From Polytrichum commune (Eukaryota > Streptophyta > Polytrichopsida > Polytrichales > Polytrichaceae): a stretch of DNA of 64,000 bases. The position numbers were made by a program, and so were the translations under genes. Below the pieces are notes generated by a model that saw only the letters and a program-made list of their open reading frames with translations, had not been told where the DNA came from and made no database searches. Positions within the stretch are counted from its first letter, which is position 1. Each line of letters begins with the position of its first letter. The stretch lies in contig OX485805.1 of NCBI GenBank assembly GCA_950295325.1, forward strand, positions 53,528,758 to 53,592,757. Reading direction: 5' to 3'. Shown here piece after piece: positions 63,952 through 64,000 of this stretch.

Positions 63952-64000
63952 TAATACTATTGGTTTCCCACAAATTTTGGAGCACGCTTTGCAAATTACC

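Noticed and set aside
1-64000. tRNA, rRNA or organellar sequence
   Set aside because: No cloverleaf with conserved boxes and no rRNA-like stretch was recognised by eye; a tRNAscan or Infernal run would be needed to exclude them firmly.

Overview
This is repeat-dominated nuclear DNA of a land plant. The evidence is spliceosomal introns, a phi-class glutathione S-transferase (a plant GST class), plant Ty3/gypsy lineages, an En/Spm (CACTA) transposon, hAT-like elements and many small foldback elements. I cannot name the species. The style of the hAT and retroelement proteins would suit a non-flowering land plant, but that is only an impression.

Layout. From the left edge to about 24.2 kb lies one large, minus-strand Ty3/gypsy element of Tat/Ogre-like type: 5' LTR with TATA box, primer-binding site, an extra ORF before gag, gag-protease, RT/RNase H, integrase. 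Two later insertions cut it. A chromodomain-type gypsy element (2206-9252, TSD TTAGG) sits in the 3' end of pol. A solo LTR of that same family (17144-18116, TSD GTCTA) sits in the protease. Two more solo LTRs of the family lie at 24208-25148 (TSD AAGAT, old) and 57252-58237 (TSD CAACA, inserted in a hAT-like relic). The most unusual object is the pol gene of the large element. Between RNase H and the integrase core it carries eleven tandem, diverged copies of the integrase zinc-binding (H2C2) module instead of one, adding about 4.1 kb that is open except for a single stop.

From 28193 to 40182 lies a complete 12-kb CACTA transposon (TSD AGA, matching CACTA termini, subterminal AATGTCTC repeats). 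It has a multi-exon minus-strand transposase gene, a divergent plus-strand second gene, and an embedded fragment resembling a host 3'-5' exonuclease gene. A 192-bp CACTA-type miniature element follows at 40549-40740, and a long imperfect RNA-like foldback at 41232-41373.

43.6-47.6 kb is a compositionally distinct island crowded with CCGGA/TCCGG, containing a 690-codon ORF probably of retroelement origin. 51.0-51.6 kb is a Tigger/pogo-like relic. The only convincing ordinary host gene is a three-exon phi-class GST at 53344-54551, with a duplicated upstream segment 0.5 kb beyond its end. The right edge holds a decayed hAT-like transposase on the minus strand (61865 to beyond the window) and several MITE-like foldbacks. 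The remaining intervals are AT-rich and show no recognisable genes.
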